Positions 7,444 through 16,748 of a stretch of DNA of 64,000 nt are shown piece by piece. This stretch comes from Terrirubrum flagellatum (GTDB taxonomy: Bacteria; Pseudomonadota; Alphaproteobacteria; Rhizobiales; Beijerinckiaceae). The notes beneath the pieces are model-generated. The model was not told the origin of the DNA, ran no database searches, and worked only from the letters and a program-made list of their open reading frames with translations. The DNA is taken from the NCBI RefSeq assembly GCF_022059845.1, contig NZ_CP091851.1, positions 434,001 to 498,000 of the forward strand, written 5' to 3'. A program made the translations under genes and the position numbers. Each line of letters opens with the position of its first letter. The first letter of the stretch is position 1.

Positions 7444-8676
7444 ATGCTTCTGTGTGAAGACCGCATCCATCCCTCGCGCCGCGCGATCCTCGGCAGCGCC
7501 GGCGCTTTGTTCGCCTGGAGCTTCATCCCGAAATATGCGCACGCCGCCGGCGGGCGCGATCCGCGCTTCGTCGCGATCATTCTGCGCGGCGCGCTTGATG
7601 GGTTGTCGGCCGTCGCACCGATCGGCGATCCCGGTTACGCCGCGTTGCGCGAAGCGATCGCGCTGTCGACATCTGGCGATCATCCCGCGTTGCCGCTCGA
7701 TGGTTTTTTCGCGCTGCATCCGGCGATGCCGAATTTCGCGCGGCTCTACAAAGCGGGGCAGGCGCTTGTCGTGCATGCGGCCGCAACTGGCTATCGCGAA
7801 CGTTCGCATTTCGACGGGCAGGATGTGCTGGAGAGCGGCCAGCCCAAGGTCGGCCTGACGCAATCGGGCTGGCTCAATCGCGCGCTCGCCGCGCTGCCGC
7901 CGGGCGAACGCATTGCGCAGAAGGGCGCGCTTGGCGTTGGGCCGATCGCGCCGCTGGTCGCGCGCGGGCCGGCGCCGGTGCTTGGCTGGGCGCCGCAGAC
8001 GCTGCCGCGCGCCGATGATGATCTCGCCATGCGCGTGATGGATCTCTACGCGCGCAAGGATCAGGCGCTGGCGCGCGCTTTGTCGAAGGGTCTGGAAACC
8101 GACAAGCTCGCCACCCAATCCGGCATGGGCGACATGAAGCAGCAGGGCGGCCCCGCCGATCCCCAGGGCATGAAGATGATCGCAGCCGGCGCGGCGAAGC
8201 TGATGGCGGCGGATACCGGGCCCCGCGTCGCCGCGCTCGCCTTCGAAGGCTGGGATACGCATGCCAACGAAGGCGCGGCGACCGGCCAGCTCGCCAATCG
8301 ACTCGGCGGCCTCGACAGCGCCTTCGCCGAATTCGAAAGCGATCTCGGGCCTGCCTGGAAAGACACGATCATCGCCGTCATCACCGAGTTCGGCCGCACC
8401 GCGCGGGTCAACGGCACCACGGGCACCGACCATGGCACCGGCACCGTCGCTTTCCTCGTCGGCGGCGCGGTGAAGGGCGGTCGCGTAGTCGCGGACTGGC
8501 CGGGCCTCGCGCAGGGTCAGCTTTTCGAGGGCCGCGATCTCAAGCCGACGACGGATGTCCGGGCGATGCTGAAGGGCGTGATGATGGACCATCTTGGCCT
8601 CTCCGCCGCGATCCTGGCCGAGCAGGTTTTCCCCGGCACGGAGCAGCTCGCGCCGATGCGGGGGCTGGTGGCGTAA
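7444..8676 (+). CDS. DUF1501 family protein, Tat-exported
   Basis: A 410-residue DUF1501 protein of the alkaline-phosphatase-like superfamily. The N-terminus contains 'SRRAILGSAGALFAWSFIP', a twin-arginine leader ending near HAAG. Further landmarks are 'FVAIILRGALDGLSAVAP', 'SHFDGQDVLESG', 'WDTHANEG', 'FGRTARVNGTTGTDHGTGTV' and a C-terminal 'RAMLKGVMMDHLGL'. The Asp/His residues in these blocks match metal-binding positions of the superfamily. It is in an operon directly behind the DUF1800 gene. A substrate is unknown. Confidence 0.9.
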   Translation: MLLCEDRIHPSRRAILGSAGALFAWSFIPKYAHAAGGRDPRFVAIILRGALDGLSAVAPIGDPGYAALREAIALSTSGDHPALPLDGFFALHPAMPNFARLYKAGQALVVHAAATGYRERSHFDGQDVLESGQPKVGLTQSGWLNRALAALPPGERIAQKGALGVGPIAPLVARGPAPVLGWAPQTLPRADDDLAMRVMDLYARKDQALARALSKGLETDKLATQSGMGDMKQQGGPADPQGMKMIAAGAAKLMAADTGPRVAALAFEGWDTHANEGAATGQLANRLGGLDSAFAEFESDLGPAWKDTIIAVITEFGRTARVNGTTGTDHGTGTVAFLVGGAVKGGRVVADWPGLAQGQLFEGRDLKPTTDVRAMLKGVMMDHLGLSAAILAEQVFPGTEQLAPMRGLVA

Positions 8677-8782
8677 GGACAGTCCGCGCGGCGAATCCGC
8701 CGCTCTGCGATGCGCGGGCGGCGCTTGATCGCCTGCGCAACTCCGGCAATGACAGGCCTCGGTTCAGGCGACTGGAGCCTTC

Positions 8783-9835
8783 ATGATCGACGCAACCAAG
8801 CTCGCGCGCCTGCGCGCGCAGTTCGCCAACGGCAAGGGCGGCGACATCGCCAATCCCGAATTCGCGCGCGTGGCGAAGCTGCAATTCAAAGACGGCGACC
8901 GGCGCAAATGGCCGTTCGCCGATCCCGCGACGTTGCTCGGCGCGCCGTTCAAACCGGACGCGCTTGAAACGAATTTTGCTGGTCTCGATGTCGCGCTGAT
9001 CGGCGCTCCCATGGATCTCGGAGTGTCGAACCGCGCGGGTTCGCGGCTGGGTCCGCGCGCTGTGCGCGCGGTTGAGCGCATCGGCCCCTATGAGCACGCG
9101 CTGAAATGCGTACCCTTTGGTGAACTGACTGCGGCTGATGTCGGCGATATTCCCATGCGCAGCCGCTACAATCTGCAGGAGTGCCATCAGGACATCGAGG
9201 CGTTTCTCGCGAAGGTGGTCGAGGCCGGCGTGACGCCGCTGACCGTCGGCGGCGATCATTCGATCTCCTGGCCGATCCTGAAGGCGGTCGGCGCAAAGCG
9301 CCCTGTCGGCATGATCCATATCGATGCCCATTGCGACACCGGCGGCGAATATGATGGCTCGAAATTCCATCATGGCGGACCGTTCCGGCAGGCGGTGCTC
9401 GACGGCGTGCTTGATCCCGAACGCGTGATCCAGATCGGCATCCGCGGCGGCGCCGAATATCTCTGGGAGTTCTCCTACGCCTCCGGCATGACGGTGCTGC
9501 ATGCTGAAGAAGCCGCGGCGATGGGAATTCCCGCTGTGATCAGGAAAGCGCGCGAGGTCGCCGGCGACGGGCCGACCTATGTCAGCTTCGATGTGGATTC
9601 GCTCGACCCCGCCTTCGCGCCCGGCACAGGCACGCCCGAGGTCGGCGGGCTGACGCCGCGCGAGGCGCTCGAACTGCTGCGTGGCCTTGCTGGCCTCGAT
9701 ATCGTCGGCGGCGATGTGGTCGAGGTCGCGCCGCAATATGATTCAACGACGGTGACGGCGCAGAACGGCGCGCAGATGCTGTTTGAAATCCTCTGCCTCG
9801 TAGCGATGAATCCGAAACGGAAGGGCGCCAGGTGA
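8783..9835 (+). CDS. speB: agmatinase / ureohydrolase family protein
   Basis: A 350-residue ureohydrolase. All manganese-binding motifs are present: 'GGDHSISWP', 'HIDAHCDTGG' and 'FDVDSLDPAFAPGTGTPEVGG'. These enzymes hydrolyse the guanidino group of agmatine, guanidinobutyrate or similar compounds, releasing urea. The N-terminal extension of about 65 residues is seen in alphaproteobacterial members. It overlaps the next gene (SemiSWEET) as GTGA, so the group is probably one operon. Exact substrate cannot be told. An arginine/lysine-type decarboxylase, a possible source of agmatine, lies 44 kb away in this window. Confidence 0.88.
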   Translation: MIDATKLARLRAQFANGKGGDIANPEFARVAKLQFKDGDRRKWPFADPATLLGAPFKPDALETNFAGLDVALIGAPMDLGVSNRAGSRLGPRAVRAVERIGPYEHALKCVPFGELTAADVGDIPMRSRYNLQECHQDIEAFLAKVVEAGVTPLTVGGDHSISWPILKAVGAKRPVGMIHIDAHCDTGGEYDGSKFHHGGPFRQAVLDGVLDPERVIQIGIRGGAEYLWEFSYASGMTVLHAEEAAAMGIPAVIRKAREVAGDGPTYVSFDVDSLDPAFAPGTGTPEVGGLTPREALELLRGLAGLDIVGGDVVEVAPQYDSTTVTAQNGAQMLFEILCLVAMNPKRKGAR

Positions 9836-10092
9836 GCCTCGCCATCATTGAAATCCTGGGAACCATCGCCGCGATCCTGACAACGTCGAGCTGGATACCG
9901 CAGGCCTGGCGCACGATCAGCACGCGCGACACCACGGGCCTTTCGCTGCCGACCTATCTCGCGCTGCTGGTCGGCAACACGCTCTGGCTCATCTATGGCG
10001 TCGCCATCATCTCCTGGCCGCTGATCATCGCCAACATCATCGGCGTGCCGCTGCTCGGCGTCATCGTCGCGCTGAAGCTCAGGCATGGGTGA
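9832..10092 (+). CDS. SemiSWEET-type PQ-loop transporter
   Basis: An 86-residue, three-helix membrane protein of the SemiSWEET/PQ-loop family. It has the hallmark 'TTSSWIPQAWRTISTRDTTGLSLPTYLALLVGNTLWLIYG', with the PQ of helix 1 and the conserved Asn of helix 3. Such proteins dimerise to form sugar carriers. It starts at GTG, overlapping the agmatinase stop by four bases, so it is translated from the same mRNA. Its substrate is unknown. Confidence 0.88.
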   Translation: MSLAIIEILGTIAAILTTSSWIPQAWRTISTRDTTGLSLPTYLALLVGNTLWLIYGVAIISWPLIIANIIGVPLLGVIVALKLRHG

Positions 10093-10147
10093 CGCGATCG
10101 TGCAAAGCTTTCCCTTCTTCCGCCAAGATATTTGATCCGGGTTCCCG

Positions 10148-10507
10148 ATGTCCTTCTTCTCGTCACCTCTTGTCTTGCCGATCGTGATGCTTGTAGCGTC
10201 GAACGTCTTCATGACGTTCGCCTGGTACGGGCATCTCAACTACAAATCGTCGCCGATCTGGATCGCGGTGATGGTGAGCTGGGGGCTCGCCTTCTTTGAA
10301 TACTGGCTTGCGGTGCCGGCGAACCGCATCGGCTCGAAGGTCTATTCGACCGCGGAGCTCAAGACGATGCAGGAAGTGATCACGCTCATCGTCTTCGCCG
10401 GATTCTCCGTGCTATGGCTGAAAGAGCCGTTGGGCTGGAACCACGCCGTCGGCTTCGCTTTGATCGCGGCCGGCGCCTGGTTCATTTTTCAGGGACACAG
10501 CGCATGA
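10148..10507 (+). CDS. DUF486 family membrane protein
   Basis: A 119-residue, four-helix membrane protein matching DUF486 ('LVASNVFMTFAWYGHL', 'SWGLAFFEYWLAVPANRIG', 'LKTMQEVITLIVFAGFSVLWL', 'LIAAGAWFIF'). The family is related to small multidrug-resistance/EamA transporters, but its function is not established. It overlaps the next gene by ATGA, so the two are coupled. It follows the SemiSWEET gene by 55 bp. Confidence 0.85.
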   Translation: MSFFSSPLVLPIVMLVASNVFMTFAWYGHLNYKSSPIWIAVMVSWGLAFFEYWLAVPANRIGSKVYSTAELKTMQEVITLIVFAGFSVLWLKEPLGWNHAVGFALIAAGAWFIFQGHSA

Positions 10508-11274
10508 GCCGTCTCCTCGATCTTGATCTCAGAACCGGCGCCGGCGCGCTCGATCGTTATCTCGACGAAGGCTATACGCATGTGCGTGGCATGTCCTCGC
10601 GTTTCGCCGGCGCGATCTCTGCCTGGCTGATGCTGCATCAGAGCCAGAACGGGATCGAAGGAGATTTTGTCGAGATCGGCACGTTTCAGGGGCGTTATTT
10701 CATCGCGCTGGCGCTGGCGCTGAAAGCAAGCGAGCGCGCGATCGGCGTCGATAATTTTGAATGGCCGAGCGAGAAGACGCTTGAGCATTTCGAGGCGAAC
10801 TGCCGGCGCTACGGATTGTCGGCCGAACATTCGATTGCGTGGAAGACCGATGCGTCGTCGCTCCTTCCCGCCGATATGAAGGCGAAGCTTTCAGGGCCGG
10901 CGCGCTTCTATCACATCGACGGCGACCATACGCCGGAAGCCCTGTTGCATGATCTCTCGATCGCGGTCGAGGTGATGCATCCGAAGGGGCTGATTTGCCT
11001 CGACGATATGCTGCATCCCGGCTACCCTTTCCTCGTCACGGCCGTGAAGGATTTTCTCGTCGCTCATCGCGACTGGCGCGTGATGGCGATCATCGATCGC
11101 GAGGATATCGTCGCCGCGCCGAAATTCCTGCTCTGCCGCGCGGATGCGGTCGAGCTTTATGAAAAGCCGCTGATGGCGCGCTATCCCAAGCGCCACTGGG
11201 CGCTTGGCGGCGATGCGCTCGGTCATCACTGCGTGGTGCTGACGCTGGAGCCGCGTCTCGCAATCGTGGATTGA
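10504..11274 (+). CDS. class I SAM-dependent methyltransferase-like protein
   Basis: A 256-residue protein with a Rossmann methyltransferase core. Motif I is 'GDFVEIGTFQGRYFIALALAL', followed by 'AIGVDNF' as the second strand and 'FYHIDGDHTPEALLHDL' then 'GLICLDDMLHPGYP' later. This is the Methyltransf_24 type often linked to sugars or cephalosporin hydroxylase-like proteins. The ATG overlaps the DUF486 stop. The substrate is unknown. It is the last gene of the group starting with the agmatinase. Confidence 0.78.
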   Translation: MSRLLDLDLRTGAGALDRYLDEGYTHVRGMSSRFAGAISAWLMLHQSQNGIEGDFVEIGTFQGRYFIALALALKASERAIGVDNFEWPSEKTLEHFEANCRRYGLSAEHSIAWKTDASSLLPADMKAKLSGPARFYHIDGDHTPEALLHDLSIAVEVMHPKGLICLDDMLHPGYPFLVTAVKDFLVAHRDWRVMAIIDREDIVAAPKFLLCRADAVELYEKPLMARYPKRHWALGGDALGHHCVVLTLEPRLAIVD

Positions 11275-11314
11275 AAGGCGAAGGCTCGCTGTCGCTCGCA
11301 AGCCTTGCGCTAGG

Positions 11315-11352
11315 CCCCGGACACGGTTCCGCTTCGCTGCACCGTTCCGGGG
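11315..11352. repeat. near-perfect hairpin in the 11.27-11.48 kb gap
   Basis: CCCCGGACACGGT pairs with ACCGTTCCGGGG around a GC-rich loop. It lies between convergent genes and may act as a two-way terminator or a dispersed palindrome. No gene is seen in the 203-bp gap. Confidence 0.5.
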
Positions 11353-11477
11353 ACGGAGACAGCTTCAGCGCGGAACAAGGAGGCCTCGTCGTCCCCGGTT
11401 CCATGAAGCGAGACGTATGTCGAGCGGAATGGAGACCTGGGCCCAGTGCAAGAAACCTGCGCCGCAGGCGCACAACT

Positions 11478-12608
11478 TTAATCGGTGGGCTTCAGCCGCA
11501 ACACACGGCCCTGCGGGCTGTCGGTAAGCAGATAGATCAGCCCATCCGGCCCTTGCCTGACATCGCGGATGCGCTCACCGAAGCCGCGCAGCAATCGCTC
11601 TTCATGGACGATCCTGTCGCCGTCGAATTCGAGGCGCGAGAGCAATTGTCCCGCGAGCGCGCCGACGAAGGCGCTGCTTTTCCAATTGAGAAACGCATCG
11701 CCGGTGTAGAAGATCATGCCTGACGGCGCGATCGACGGATCCCAGTAGAACACGGGCTGCTCCATGCCCTCCTTGTGCGTGCCGACGCCGATCTTCGCGC
11801 CGGAATAATCGACGCCATAGGTGATCACGGGCCAGCCATAATTCCTGCCGGCCTCGGGATGATTGATCTCGTCGCCGCCGCGCGCGCCATGCTCCGCGGT
11901 CCAGAGCTGACCCGTCACGGGATGCAGCGCTGCGCCCTGCACGTTGCGATGGCCGATCGACCAGATGAAGGGATTCCAGCTTTTCGCCGCGCCGGGATTC
12001 CCGGGGCCGGGCTGGCCGTCGCTGGTGAGATGAATAATTTTCCCGAGCGTATTCGCCGGATTCTGCGCCTCGTCGCGCTGCGAATAACGCTCGCCGACGG
12101 TCAGAAAAATCGAGCCGTCGCGCGCGAACACGATGCGCGAGCCGAAATGCGCCGTGCTCGCGATGCTCGGTTCCTGCCGCCAGATCGTCGTCAGGCCTTC
12201 AAGCCCGTCACCCTTCTCGCTCAGCTTTGCGCGGGCGAGCGCGGTGTTGTTCTTTCCGCCGTCGCGCGGCTCCGCAAAGGAGAAATAGACGAAGCGGTTC
12301 TCCTGGAATTTCGGATCGAGCGCGACGTCGAGCAACCCGCCCTGGCCGCGTGCATCGACGCGCGGCGCGCCTGTGACCGCATTCGAGAGCGTTCCATCCC
12401 GCGCGACGATGCGCACGCGTCCGGCGCGCTCGGTGACGATCATGCGGCCGTCGGGAAGGAAGGCGAGACCCCAGGGATGCTCAAGCCCGCGCGCCACGGT
12501 CTCGACGGTGAAATTCGCTTTCTCGGACGTGAAGCGCTGCGGCTGCTGCGCCAGCGCGGGCGGCGCGAGAGCGAGCAGGGCGGCTGCGATCCTTGCGAGA
12601 CGCGTCAT
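11478..12608 (-). CDS. PQQ-dependent aldose sugar dehydrogenase-like protein (periplasmic)
   Basis: A 376-residue exported beta-propeller of the glucose/sorbosone dehydrogenase family (YliI/Asd-like). The signal peptide ends near PALAQQPQ. Landmarks are 'GLEHPWGLAFLPDGRMIVTERAGRVRIV', 'GQGGLLDVALDPKF', 'STAHFGSRIVFARDGSIFLTVGER' (with the catalytic His), 'GHRNVQGAALHPVTGQLW', 'EHGARGGDEIN' and 'NYGWPVITYGVDYSG'. It oxidises aldose sugars with PQQ and passes electrons to the respiratory chain. It is a single gene. No PQQ biosynthesis genes are in the window. Confidence 0.9.
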   Translation of the reverse strand: MTRLARIAAALLALAPPALAQQPQRFTSEKANFTVETVARGLEHPWGLAFLPDGRMIVTERAGRVRIVARDGTLSNAVTGAPRVDARGQGGLLDVALDPKFQENRFVYFSFAEPRDGGKNNTALARAKLSEKGDGLEGLTTIWRQEPSIASTAHFGSRIVFARDGSIFLTVGERYSQRDEAQNPANTLGKIIHLTSDGQPGPGNPGAAKSWNPFIWSIGHRNVQGAALHPVTGQLWTAEHGARGGDEINHPEAGRNYGWPVITYGVDYSGAKIGVGTHKEGMEQPVFYWDPSIAPSGMIFYTGDAFLNWKSSAFVGALAGQLLSRLEFDGDRIVHEERLLRGFGERIRDVRQGPDGLIYLLTDSPQGRVLRLKPTD

Positions 12609-12781
12609 CGAAATTCTCCACGCCCATCGTTGTCGGCGATCATGGCCGAACCGGGACGCGGGAGGAATGTTCCGGTTGGGCCAGTCATCCCGGAAGCGGG
12701 ATCATCTTCGCTTTCAACCTGTTTGTCTTGACAACCTGCCGGCGCCGGCGCCGATGATTTCAACGAAGGAGGAGCCCAGCG

Positions 12782-13426
12782 ATGACCATCACCATCACCG
12801 CCTTTGAACGGTCACCCGATGGCGGCAAGGGACTGGCGCGCGACACGCGCGTTCGCTGGGCGCTCGAAGAAGCGGGCCAACCCTACGAGGTTCGCCTCGT
12901 TTCGTTTCACGCGATGAAGGAGCCCGCGCATCTCGCGCTTCATCCCTTCGGTCAGATTCCGACTTATGAGGAAGGCGATCTTGCGCTATTCGAAACGGGC
13001 GCGATCGTGCTTCACATCGCCGAACGCCATGCAGGCTTGTTGCCGCAAGATTCCAATGCTCGGGCGCGCGCGATCACCTGGATGTTCGCCGCGGTGAACA
13101 CGGTGGAGCCGCCGATCCTTGAACTCGTCACGGCGAGAATTTTCGAGGGCGACAAGCCCTGGAGCAAGGAGCGCCTGCCTCTGGTCAAGGATCGTGTTCG
13201 AAGCCGGCTGACACAGCTCTCCGCTCGCCTTGGCGATGCGGACTGGCTCGACGGCGTATTCAGCGCTGGCGACCTGCTGATGGTTTCGGTGCTGCTCAGG
13301 TTGAGGCCTTCTGGCCTGCTCGATGAATTTTCAACTCTGGCCGCCTATGTCGCCCGCGGCGAGGCGCGGCCCGCTTATGTCAGGGCGTTCGCCGCGCAAT
13401 TGGCGATCAACGCTCCGGCCGGCTGA
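12782..13426 (+). CDS. glutathione S-transferase family protein
   Basis: A 214-residue GST. The N-terminal thioredoxin-like half shows 'RDTRVRWALEEAGQPYEVRLVSF', the cis-proline block 'HPFGQIPTYEEGDLALFETGAIVLHIAER', then an all-helical C-terminal half with 'LGDADWLDGVFSAGDLLMVSVL'. It probably conjugates glutathione to electrophiles or reduces peroxides in the cytoplasm. GGAGG lies upstream of the ATG, and the gene stands alone. A hairpin follows the stop. Confidence 0.9.
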   Translation: MTITITAFERSPDGGKGLARDTRVRWALEEAGQPYEVRLVSFHAMKEPAHLALHPFGQIPTYEEGDLALFETGAIVLHIAERHAGLLPQDSNARARAITWMFAAVNTVEPPILELVTARIFEGDKPWSKERLPLVKDRVRSRLTQLSARLGDADWLDGVFSAGDLLMVSVLLRLRPSGLLDEFSTLAAYVARGEARPAYVRAFAAQLAINAPAG

Positions 13427-13436
13427 TCAACGCCGC

Positions 13437-13473
13437 CCCGCGCGCTGCATCAGGTCGTGACGCAGCGCGCGGG
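13437..13473. terminator. perfect 12-bp hairpin between convergent genes
   Basis: CCCGCGCGCTGC pairs perfectly with GCAGCGCGCGGG across a 13-base loop. It sits between the GST gene and the leftward aldo/keto reductase and has no U-tract, so it may slow polymerase from either side. Confidence 0.6.
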
Positions 13474-13486
13474 ATGATGCGTTGAC

Positions 13487-14548
13487 TTATGGCGCCGGAT
13501 TGCCGCGCACCTGATGGATCGCATCGATGCGGCTTTCGATCTCGCGCGTGATCCTCACTTCAAGCGACGACAGAATGATCTTGAGCTGATCGAGCGAGGT
13601 CGCGCCGATGATGTTCGAGGTCAGGAAGGGTCGGCTCGTCACGAAGGCGATGGCGAGCGCCGCCGGTTCGACCTTGAGATCGCGCGCCAGCGCGACATAA
13701 TCGCGAATGGCGTCATCGACGCCGGGCTTTTCGTAACGCTGGCCGCGATTGAACAAAGTTGTGCGCGTTCCGGCCGGGCGCGCGCCGTCGAGATATTTGC
13801 CGGTGAGATAGCCTTGCCCAAGCGGGGAATAGGCGAGCAGGCCGACCTGCTCGCGCAGCCACACTTCGGCCAAGCCCGTCTCGAAAGTGCGGTTGAGGAG
13901 GTTGTAGGAATTCTGGATCGTCTGCACGCGCGCGAGGTTCTTCGTCTCATGCGCCTGCAGAAATTTCATCACGCCCCACGGGCTCTCGTTGGAGAGGCCG
14001 ACGAACCGGATTTTGCCCGCCTTCACGAGATCGTCGAGCGCGCCAAGCTGTTCCTCGAACGGCGTCTCGTCGCTCGCCGGCTTGAAGTCATTGACCCTAA
14101 ACTGCGTCGGGTTCGAGCCCCAGAAGGCGGGACGATCCGGCGCGTGAATCTGGTAGAGATCGAGATAGTCGGTCTGCAGCCGCTTCAGGCTGCCTTCCAC
14201 CGCTTCGTTGATCTGCTTGCGTGTGACGCGCGCCGGCGCCGGCGGATTGCGCATATAAGTGTCGTCGGAACGCCCCGCGACCTTCGACGCGAGGACAATC
14301 TTGTCGCGTTTGCCGCGCGACTTGAACCAGTTTCCGATGATGCGCTCGGTGGAGCCCTGGGTCTCCGGCTTCGGCGGGATCGAATAACGCTCGGCGGTGT
14401 CGAACATGGTGACGCCGTGATCGACGGCCATGTCCATCTGCGCATGGCCTTCGGCCTCGGTGTTCTGCTGGCCCCAGGTCATGGTGCCCAGGCAAATGGC
14501 CGAGACTTTCACGTCGCTGCGGCCGAGCGTCCTAAAATCCATCGTCAT
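13487..14548 (-). CDS. aldo/keto reductase (Tas-like)
   Basis: A 353-residue NADPH-dependent aldo/keto reductase. The catalytic tetrad is visible: Asp and Tyr in 'FDTAERYSIPP', Lys in 'VLASKVAG' and His in 'LYQIHAPD'. The cofactor-binding C-terminus includes 'TSRPFLTSNIIGATSLDQLKIIL'. Length and the 'GTMTWGQQNTE' and 'STERIIGNWF' features fit the Tas subgroup. It starts MTMDFRTLG; the second ATG two codons on is equally possible. It reduces carbonyl compounds; physiological substrate unknown. Confidence 0.88.
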   Translation of the reverse strand: MTMDFRTLGRSDVKVSAICLGTMTWGQQNTEAEGHAQMDMAVDHGVTMFDTAERYSIPPKPETQGSTERIIGNWFKSRGKRDKIVLASKVAGRSDDTYMRNPPAPARVTRKQINEAVEGSLKRLQTDYLDLYQIHAPDRPAFWGSNPTQFRVNDFKPASDETPFEEQLGALDDLVKAGKIRFVGLSNESPWGVMKFLQAHETKNLARVQTIQNSYNLLNRTFETGLAEVWLREQVGLLAYSPLGQGYLTGKYLDGARPAGTRTTLFNRGQRYEKPGVDDAIRDYVALARDLKVEPAALAIAFVTSRPFLTSNIIGATSLDQLKIILSSLEVRITREIESRIDAIHQVRGNPAP

Positions 14549-14656
14549 GCTCCGGAAATGCGCGCCGCGAGCGGGCGCGCCTTGAAAGTATGTCGGTTTG
14601 ATTCCGTGTTATCCGCGCGCTGGCAAGGGGCGCGGCTGCGATTTATGAGCGCGGAG

Positions 14657-15628
14657 CTACTCCGCCTTCACGCCGGCCGTTTTGATCACATCCGACCAGA
14701 CTTCCATCTCGTTGGCGAGGAAGGGGCGGAATGCAGAAGGCTCGCGCGGCTGGAGCGAGAAGCCGAGCTTGATGAGGCGCTCCTTCGTTTCCGGCTTGTT
14801 GAGCGAGGCGAGGATTTCCCTCGACAGCCGGTCGAGCACTGGCTGCGGCGTGGCGACGGGCGCGAAGAAGCCGGTCCAGGACGAGGCGTCGGCGTTGGTC
14901 ACGCCGCCTTCGCGGAGCGTCGGCACGTCGGACACCTGCGCGTTGCGCTGCGGGCTCGCGATGCCGAGAGCGCGCAATTCGCCGCCCTGGATCTGCGAGA
15001 TCACGGACGGAAGCGTCGAATTCGCGATGTCGATGCGGCCAGCGATCATCTCCTGCACCAGCGGAGCCGCGCCGCGGAACGGCACATGCTGCATCTTGAT
15101 GCCGGTGCGAGTCATGAAGAGCTCGGTCGAGAGATGTGAGCCGGAGCCGACGCCGGTCGAGCCGTAGTTCAACTCGCCGGGCTTGGATTTCGCCAGCGCG
15201 ATGAATTCCTGCAAATTCTTCGCCGGCAGGTCCTTGCGCACGACGAAGGCGTGTTCGAAAGCGCCAGCGCCGGCCAGCGGCGCGAAATCCTTGATCGCGT
15301 CGTAGCCAGGCTCCTTCAAGAGGAACATGTTGTTCCCATGGGTCTGGTTGTTGCCGAAGGTGATCACATGGCCGTCAGGCTCGGCGCGCGCGACGAAGCG
15401 CGTGCCGACCGCGCCGGAAGCGCCCGCCATGTTCTCGACGATGACGTTCTGGCCGAGCGCCGGGCCCATGTCCTGCGCGACGAAGCGGGCGATGGCGTCG
15501 GTTGGGCCGCCGGCGGGATAGGCGACGATCATGCGGATCGGCTTGACCGGGAAGGTCTGCGCCCGCGCGATCGACGGCGCGGTCAGCGCGCCGCCCAGGA
15601 GGGTCAGCGCCGAACGACGGCTAAGCAT
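14657..15628 (-). CDS. Bug-family tripartite tricarboxylate transporter binding protein
   Basis: A 323-residue periplasmic binding protein (TctC/Bug). The leader 'MLSRRSALTLLGGALTAPSIARAQ' looks like a Tat or Sec signal. The mature start 'FPVKPIRMIVAYPAGGPTDAIAR' and 'GQNVIVENMAGASGAVG' are hallmarks, as is 'LNYGSTGVGSGSHLSTELF'. These proteins capture small carboxylates. No TctA/TctB membrane genes are nearby, which is usual for orphan Bug proteins. Confidence 0.9.
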   Translation of the reverse strand: MLSRRSALTLLGGALTAPSIARAQTFPVKPIRMIVAYPAGGPTDAIARFVAQDMGPALGQNVIVENMAGASGAVGTRFVARAEPDGHVITFGNNQTHGNNMFLLKEPGYDAIKDFAPLAGAGAFEHAFVVRKDLPAKNLQEFIALAKSKPGELNYGSTGVGSGSHLSTELFMTRTGIKMQHVPFRGAAPLVQEMIAGRIDIANSTLPSVISQIQGGELRALGIASPQRNAQVSDVPTLREGGVTNADASSWTGFFAPVATPQPVLDRLSREILASLNKPETKERLIKLGFSLQPREPSAFRPFLANEMEVWSDVIKTAGVKAE

Positions 15629-15755
15629 TAAATTTTCTCCCAGCGCCTTCGGTTATCGAAGTTTTTCCTCTTAGGGGCCCGAGCGACCGCCGTCCACGTC
15701 AGCTCGCGGGGCTGCTTTACGGGAATTTTTACCTCGCTGTGGCCAGTTCCGCTCA

Positions 15756-16748
15756 ATGGCGCATGGAGCAAGGGCGGTGAGCGTAGCATCGGTTCAGGCG
15801 GCGGTCGCTGCGCGGCCTTCATCGCTTGTCTTGTCCTGGCTCAAGGGCGTTATCGCCGACCCGGGCGCGCGCGCCATCTGGGGCGTGATTCTCTTCCTTG
15901 CGCTCAGCGTCGCGGTCACATTTCCGATTGTCGGGCTGAGTCTCGTGGTGCGCGACGTTGCCTTCAACCTGACCGTCGCCGCGGCGGCGCTGGCGGGTTC
16001 CTGCGTTTACGGCGTCTTCCGCCCGGATCCGCGTCTCTCACGCCTGTTGCGCGGCGTGCCTGAGATCGTGCTCACGACTTACTTCGGCGGCGCCTTATCA
16101 TACGCGGCGACGGCGGCCGGATTGCCGCTGTGGGATGCGACTTTCGCGCGCTGGGATAGCGCGCTTGGCCTGGATTGGGTTTCGCTGTTGAAATTCTATG
16201 AGGCGCACCCTCGCTTCTATGCCGTACTCGCCTGCACCTACTATTCCATGCTGCCGCAGATCGCGCTGCTGCTGCTTGCGCTCGCGACCATGAGGGCGTT
16301 TCTGCGGCTTGACGCGTTCATCTTCAGTTTCGGGCTTGCGGCCATCGTCACCATGGCGATCGCGACGCTCATGCCGTCGGTCTGCGCCGGAGAATTTCAT
16401 GCGGCGTCGACCGGTTCATTGCTCAATATTCGCCCGAATTGGGATTTCGCGCAGTCCGTGCATGAGCTGCGCGCGGGATCGCTGACCAGCGTCAAGATGG
16501 CGGAAGCGAAGGGCCTCGTATCGTTTCCGAGCTTCCATGCGATCTGCGCGATTCTGATAACGATTGCGTTCTGGCGCGTTCCCTATCTGCGCTGGGCGGC
16601 GCTGGTGCTAAATCTTGCGATGCTCGCAGCGACGCCGATCGAAGGCGGCCATTATTTCGTCGACCTGATCGCCGGCGCCGTCATTGCGATCGTCGCGTGG
16701 GCGATTGCGCAACGGGTCGTCGGCGAGGAATCCGGCGTCACGCCGTGA
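15756..16748 (+). CDS. PAP2-superfamily membrane phosphatase-like protein
   Basis: A 330-residue polytopic membrane protein with about six helices. It contains 'GLVSFPSFHAICAIL' and 'IEGGHYFVDLIAGAVIAIVAWAI', which correspond to the SxxxH and H-x-x-x-D catalytic motifs of the PAP2 (PF14378-like) group. It probably acts on a lipid phosphate or transfers a phospholipid head group in the inner membrane. The first ATG is used; GTG 24 bases later is possible. Its 3' end overlaps the convergent aldo/keto reductase by 11 bp. Confidence 0.8.
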   Translation: MAHGARAVSVASVQAAVAARPSSLVLSWLKGVIADPGARAIWGVILFLALSVAVTFPIVGLSLVVRDVAFNLTVAAAALAGSCVYGVFRPDPRLSRLLRGVPEIVLTTYFGGALSYAATAAGLPLWDATFARWDSALGLDWVSLLKFYEAHPRFYAVLACTYYSMLPQIALLLLALATMRAFLRLDAFIFSFGLAAIVTMAIATLMPSVCAGEFHAASTGSLLNIRPNWDFAQSVHELRAGSLTSVKMAEAKGLVSFPSFHAICAILITIAFWRVPYLRWAALVLNLAMLAATPIEGGHYFVDLIAGAVIAIVAWAIAQRVVGEESGVTP